Shown in pieces: positions 61,364 to 64,000 of a DNA stretch of 64,000 nt (position 1 is its first letter; every line of letters begins with the position of its first letter). The DNA comes from Pseudonocardia sp. TRM90224 (GTDB lineage Bacteria > Actinomycetota > Actinomycetes > Mycobacteriales > Pseudonocardiaceae). The notes under the pieces were generated by a model. That model did not search any database. It saw only the letters and a program-made list of their open reading frames with translations, and was not told the origin of the DNA. Position numbers and translations under genes: made by a program. The stretch lies in NCBI RefSeq assembly GCF_021245725.1, contig NZ_JAJGSX010000004.1, positions 62,001-126,000 on the forward strand, in the 5' to 3' direction.

Positions 61364-62505
61364 ACGATCGGCTGCGCAGCGAGATGGTCGACCGGCTCGG
61401 GTCGGCCGGGACGATCATCACCAGGGAGGTCGAGGCCGCAATGCGAGCGGTGCCGCGCCACCTCTTCCTGCCCGGCGTCGAACCCGGCCACGCCTACGCC
61501 GACCAGCCCGTTTCCACCAAAACAGACAAGGACGGGGGCTCGATCAGCGCCGCGTCGCAACCGTCGATCGTCGCCGCGATGCTCGAACAGCTCGGCTGCG
61601 AACCGGGGCACCGCGTGCTGGAGATCGGCGCCGGCACCGGCTACAACGCCGCGCTGCTCGCCCACCTCGCCGGACCGACCGGACACGTCACCACCATCGA
61701 CGTCGACGACGAGCTCGTCACGACAGCCCGCGCCAACCTCGCCGCAGCCGGCTGCGCCGCGCAGGTCGTGCTCGGCGACGGCGCCGAAGGGCACCCGCCC
61801 GCCGCGCCCTACGACCGCGTCATCGCCACGGTTGGCACGCACCACGTCCCACGCACCTGGCTCGACCAGCTCCGGCCCGGCGGCCGGCTCGTCGTCCCGC
61901 TCCGCATCCGCGGGAGCCAATCCCGCTCCATCGCCTTCGAGCAGCACCACGGCACGTGGGTGAGCGTGAGCAGCGTCCTCGCCGGATTCATGCCGCTGCG
62001 GGGCATCGCCCACGACACCCGCCGCGTCGTGCACCTGGCCGAGGGCGTCGCCCTGTTCGTACACAGCGACCAGGACGTCGACCCCTCCGGAGTCGACGGC
62101 GTCCTCGACGAACCACGCCACGTCGTGTGGACCGGGACCATCGTCCGATCGGCCGAGTTGCTGGTATGGCTGGAGCTGTGGCTCACGACCACACTCGCGA
62201 ACGGACTGAGCCGGATGCCCGCCATCGGCGGCGCCGCAGTGGAGCGGCTGTACCGGTGGGGCTCGATGGCAACCGTCGACGGCGCAGCGCTGGCCTACCT
62301 CACCAAACGAACCGACGGCGCGAACCTCTTCGAGATCGGCGTCATCGGACACGGGAAGGGCGGCGCCACCCTCGCCGCCCGGATGGCCGACGCCGTCCGC
62401 GAGTGGGACAGCGAGCGGCGCGGACAGGAGGCGACGTTCGAGCTGCGGCCGACCGCCGCGGGCACGTCGTACGCAGCCGTCACACGCTGGCCCCGCCCGA
62501 GATGA
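61360..62505 (+). CDS. FxLD-system methyltransferase (PIMT-like with C-terminal extension)
   Basis: A 381-residue SAM methyltransferase. The N-terminal half is protein-L-isoaspartate methyltransferase-like: VPRHLFLPGV, YADQPVSTKTDKDGGSISAASQPSIVAAMLEQLG, motif I VLEIGAGTGYNAALLAHLAG, and GDGAEGHPPAAPYDRVIATVG. A C-terminal extension of about 170 residues (SRSIAFEQHHGTWVSVSSVLAGFMPLRG onward) matches the group annotated as FxLD-system methyltransferases in lanthipeptide loci. No lanthipeptide synthetase or FxLD precursor gene is nearby in the window, so it seems orphaned here. Confidence 0.82.
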   Translation: MNDRLRSEMVDRLGSAGTIITREVEAAMRAVPRHLFLPGVEPGHAYADQPVSTKTDKDGGSISAASQPSIVAAMLEQLGCEPGHRVLEIGAGTGYNAALLAHLAGPTGHVTTIDVDDELVTTARANLAAAGCAAQVVLGDGAEGHPPAAPYDRVIATVGTHHVPRTWLDQLRPGGRLVVPLRIRGSQSRSIAFEQHHGTWVSVSSVLAGFMPLRGIAHDTRRVVHLAEGVALFVHSDQDVDPSGVDGVLDEPRHVVWTGTIVRSAELLVWLELWLTTTLANGLSRMPAIGGAAVERLYRWGSMATVDGAALAYLTKRTDGANLFEIGVIGHGKGGATLAARMADAVREWDSERRGQEATFELRPTAAGTSYAAVTRWPRPR

Positions 62506-62535
62506 ACCCCATCACTGTTTGAACAGCGCTGCCGC

Positions 62536-63219
62536 TCATCTCGCCGCGAGGGCGTAGAAGTCGATCACACGTTGTGCCAGCGACTCCGGTAGGCCGTCGT
62601 CGGAGCAGCGCACGTCCAGGTACTCGACGAGCTCGATGCCGGTCGCGTCGACGTCGGCCTCGCCGTCGGGGAGCGGGTGCGCGTCCAGCCGCAGCGCCGC
62701 GAATGCGCTCGACAGGTCGGTGGCGAGCAGCGCGGCCGAGTCCTCGGTGGGGCCGCCGGTCCACGCCGGGGTCGCCCCCATGAACGCCACGACCTGCCCA
62801 TAGCCACTGGATTCGGGGTCGACGACGACGTAGACGCGGTCGAGGTACTCGAACCCCCCGATGGGCAGCAGGTCGAGCCGGCCGGCCGCGTTCCCCTCCA
62901 GCTCCTGCTCGATCCATCCGTGCAGGTCGTAGTAGCCGTCGCTGCCCTGGAAGAACAGTTCCGACCAGCCGAAGGCCCGCGGCTGCCCGCCGATCGTGAC
63001 CTCCAGGTCGTACGCAAGCTGCCCACCCGCTGTCGTCCGCCACAAATCGAGCAGGCCGGGAGGGATCGGTCCCGCGATGGAGTCTTGGACGAACTCCAGC
63101 GACTCCGCGGTGATCGGCGGCTGCGCATCGTGGACGACGCGGCCGGCGAAGAAGGCGATCCCGTGCTCGCGCAACATGCCGAGCTCGGGCACGGTGAAGG
63201 GCGGGGGCCCGTCATGCAC
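62536..63219 (-). CDS. SMI1/KNR4-like protein
   Basis: A 227-residue protein resembling the SMI1/KNR4 (SUKH) superfamily: LEFVQDSIAGPIPPGLLDLWRTTAGGQLAYDLEVTIGG, FGWSELFFQGSDGYYDLHGWIEQEL, LLPIGGFEYLDRVYVVVDPESSGYGQVVAFM. Such proteins often serve as toxin immunity proteins, but no toxin gene is adjacent. GTG 63219 follows a GGGAG site; an upstream in-frame extension looks non-coding. Confidence 0.75.
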   Translation of the reverse strand: MHDGPPPFTVPELGMLREHGIAFFAGRVVHDAQPPITAESLEFVQDSIAGPIPPGLLDLWRTTAGGQLAYDLEVTIGGQPRAFGWSELFFQGSDGYYDLHGWIEQELEGNAAGRLDLLPIGGFEYLDRVYVVVDPESSGYGQVVAFMGATPAWTGGPTEDSAALLATDLSSAFAALRLDAHPLPDGEADVDATGIELVEYLDVRCSDDGLPESLAQRVIDFYALAAR

Positions 63220-63348
63220 GTGATCACTCCCTGCTCGCCGGTCAGGCCGTCCACCGCTTCCGCAGCAGATCGGCGTGACCGACGTGGCGCGTACTGCTCG
63301 TACATCGCCATGATGCCGTTCGTTCAACGCCTGCCGGCAGCCGCTCCG

Positions 63349-63744
63349 TCAGCGGACGTTGCCCGCCACCTTGTGAACGTCGAGCCGGACGATCACCCGC
63401 TCGACCTCCGAACCCTCCGGCGGCGGGTCCTGGCCGAGGTACTTGTGGCTCAGCAGCTTCGAGAGCGTCTTGTCCGGATCCGGGATGATCGTCGCCGTGC
63501 CGCGCAGCTGGGTGTGGCGGTACGGGTTCGCCGCATCGGCCACCGACACGCTCATTCGCGGATCGCGACGCAGATTGCGCACCTTCAGGCGGTCCTCGGT
63601 GGCACTGAACACGAGTGCGCCGTCGTCGAGACCGACCCAGACGATCGACGTCTGCGGCCCACCATCCCGGTCGAGGGTCGCCACGGTGGCGAAGTTCCGG
63701 CCGTCGATCAGGGCTCGCACGTCGGGCGAGAGGGCGATCGTCAT
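63349..63744 (-). CDS. PPOX-class pyridoxamine-phosphate-oxidase-like protein
   Basis: A 131-residue split-barrel flavin/F420-binding protein: FATVATLDRDGGPQTSIVWVGLDDGALVFSATEDRLKVRNLRRDPRMSVSVADAANPYRHTQLRGTATI is characteristic of PPOX-class, probably F420-dependent, enzymes in actinomycetes. The reaction is unknown. ATG 63744 is divergent from the SRPBCC gene. Confidence 0.9.
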   Translation of the reverse strand: MTIALSPDVRALIDGRNFATVATLDRDGGPQTSIVWVGLDDGALVFSATEDRLKVRNLRRDPRMSVSVADAANPYRHTQLRGTATIIPDPDKTLSKLLSHKYLGQDPPPEGSEVERVIVRLDVHKVAGNVR

Positions 63745-63876
63745 GTCACAGCGAACCCGTGCCGGCGCGGGCGCTATTCCCGCACCGGCGGAGTCCGAAC
63801 ATGCATAAGACCGTGCTAATATAAGCCGAGCCTGCTAGTAGGCCTCCGTTCACCAGCGAACCTGGAGCGCTCCCCC
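63745..63876. promoter_or_regulatory. Divergent promoter gap, PPOX / SRPBCC
   Basis: It contains an unusually AT-rich TAATAT near 63817-63822, a possible -10 for the plus-strand gene, followed by the palindrome GCCTGCTAGTAGGC (63830-63843), a possible operator at the transcription start. Confidence 0.35.
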
Positions 63877-64000
63877 ATGAAGTACACCGTCTCCATCGAG
63901 ATCGCCCTGCCCCGGGAGCGGACGGTCCAGCTGCTCGCCGACTCCACACACCTGCCGAAGTGGCTGCGCGGGTTGGTGCTGCACGAGCCGCTGAGCGGAG
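63877..64000 (+). CDS. SRPBCC-family protein, 5' part
   Basis: The first 41 codons of a gene running off the right edge. MKYTVSIEIALPRERTVQLLADSTHLPKWLRGL is the typical opening of START/SRPBCC (polyketide cyclase-like) ligand-binding proteins. ATG 63877 follows a CTGGAGCG site. Length and ligand cannot be judged. Confidence 0.75.
   Translation, partial: MKYTVSIEIALPRERTVQLLADSTHLPKWLRGLVLHEPLSG

Overview
This 64 kb window is chromosomal DNA of a high-GC actinomycete. Gene content fits a Pseudonocardiaceae-type organism (Pseudonocardia or Amycolatopsis-like), but that is inference. Supporting signs are very high GC, frequent GTG starts, NarL-type two-component pairs, PucR, SARP and TetR regulators, a mycothiol-type DinB protein, a DUF1707 protein and a TIGR04222 membrane protein. 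Genes are dense and often coupled by ATGA/GTGA overlaps. I saw no rRNA, tRNA, insertion sequence or CRISPR array.

Layout. 1-9.3 kb: 3' part of pgi, a PAP2 phosphatase, an NHL/thioredoxin protein, a DUF1707 protein, an NlpC/P60 hydrolase, a NarL-type response regulator and histidine kinase, and a PucR regulator. 9.5-16.6 kb: a complete branched-chain-amino-acid-type ABC transporter (two ATPases, two permeases, binding lipoprotein), an iron-box-preceded FecB-like lipoprotein, an HpcH/HpaI aldolase and a truncated haemoglobin. 16.7-24.8 kb: PRPP synthetase, a 59-residue Cys-rich peptide, a pentapeptide-repeat protein, a hydroxybenzoate hydroxylase/gentisate dioxygenase pair with an IclR regulator, an HxlR/NmrA pair and an FGGY kinase. 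24.9-32.5 kb: a five-gene operon for acetoacetate activation and polyhydroxybutyrate metabolism, with a TetR gene upstream. 32.5-45.6 kb: a palindrome-rich gene-free stretch, a small secreted protein, a stand-alone S26 signal peptidase beside a second Cys-rich peptide, a carboxylesterase, a second two-component system, a P450, a PiT phosphate transporter, and a TetR/SDR pair sharing a clear operator.

45.6-55 kb holds the most interesting locus, a tightly coupled minus-strand operon. It encodes SbnA-like and SbnB-like enzymes, which together make L-2,3-diaminopropionate (Dap). It also encodes a free-standing NRPS (half condensation domain, adenylation domain, carrier), a 1229-residue membrane protein with its own carrier domain and three left-handed beta-helix domains (the C-terminal architecture of poly-epsilon-lysine and poly-Dap synthetases), and a TauD/SyrP-like non-haem iron oxygenase. 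An alpha/beta hydrolase follows. This looks like a split (two-polypeptide) homopoly(amino acid) synthetase making a Dap oligomer or polymer, possibly oxidised. A 26-codon upstream ORF is coupled to the first gene, and a direct repeat lies upstream of a possible promoter. 55.3-64 kb: a three-gene cupin/DinB/SnoaL operon divergent from a large SARP-AAA-TPR regulator, a patatin phospholipase, a thioesterase coupled to an FxLD-type methyltransferase, a SMI1/KNR4-like protein, a PPOX-family protein, and the start of an SRPBCC protein.

A second theme is a set of long intergenic palindromes, mostly at gene 3' ends. Seven share the outer arm TTCCCCACCGTTTTG but carry exchangeable inner arms. Two other families have two copies each, and there is one 167 bp inverted-repeat-bounded element. 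A third theme is a pair of related small peptides with a non-hydrophobic leader ending AxA just before a Cys-rich core.
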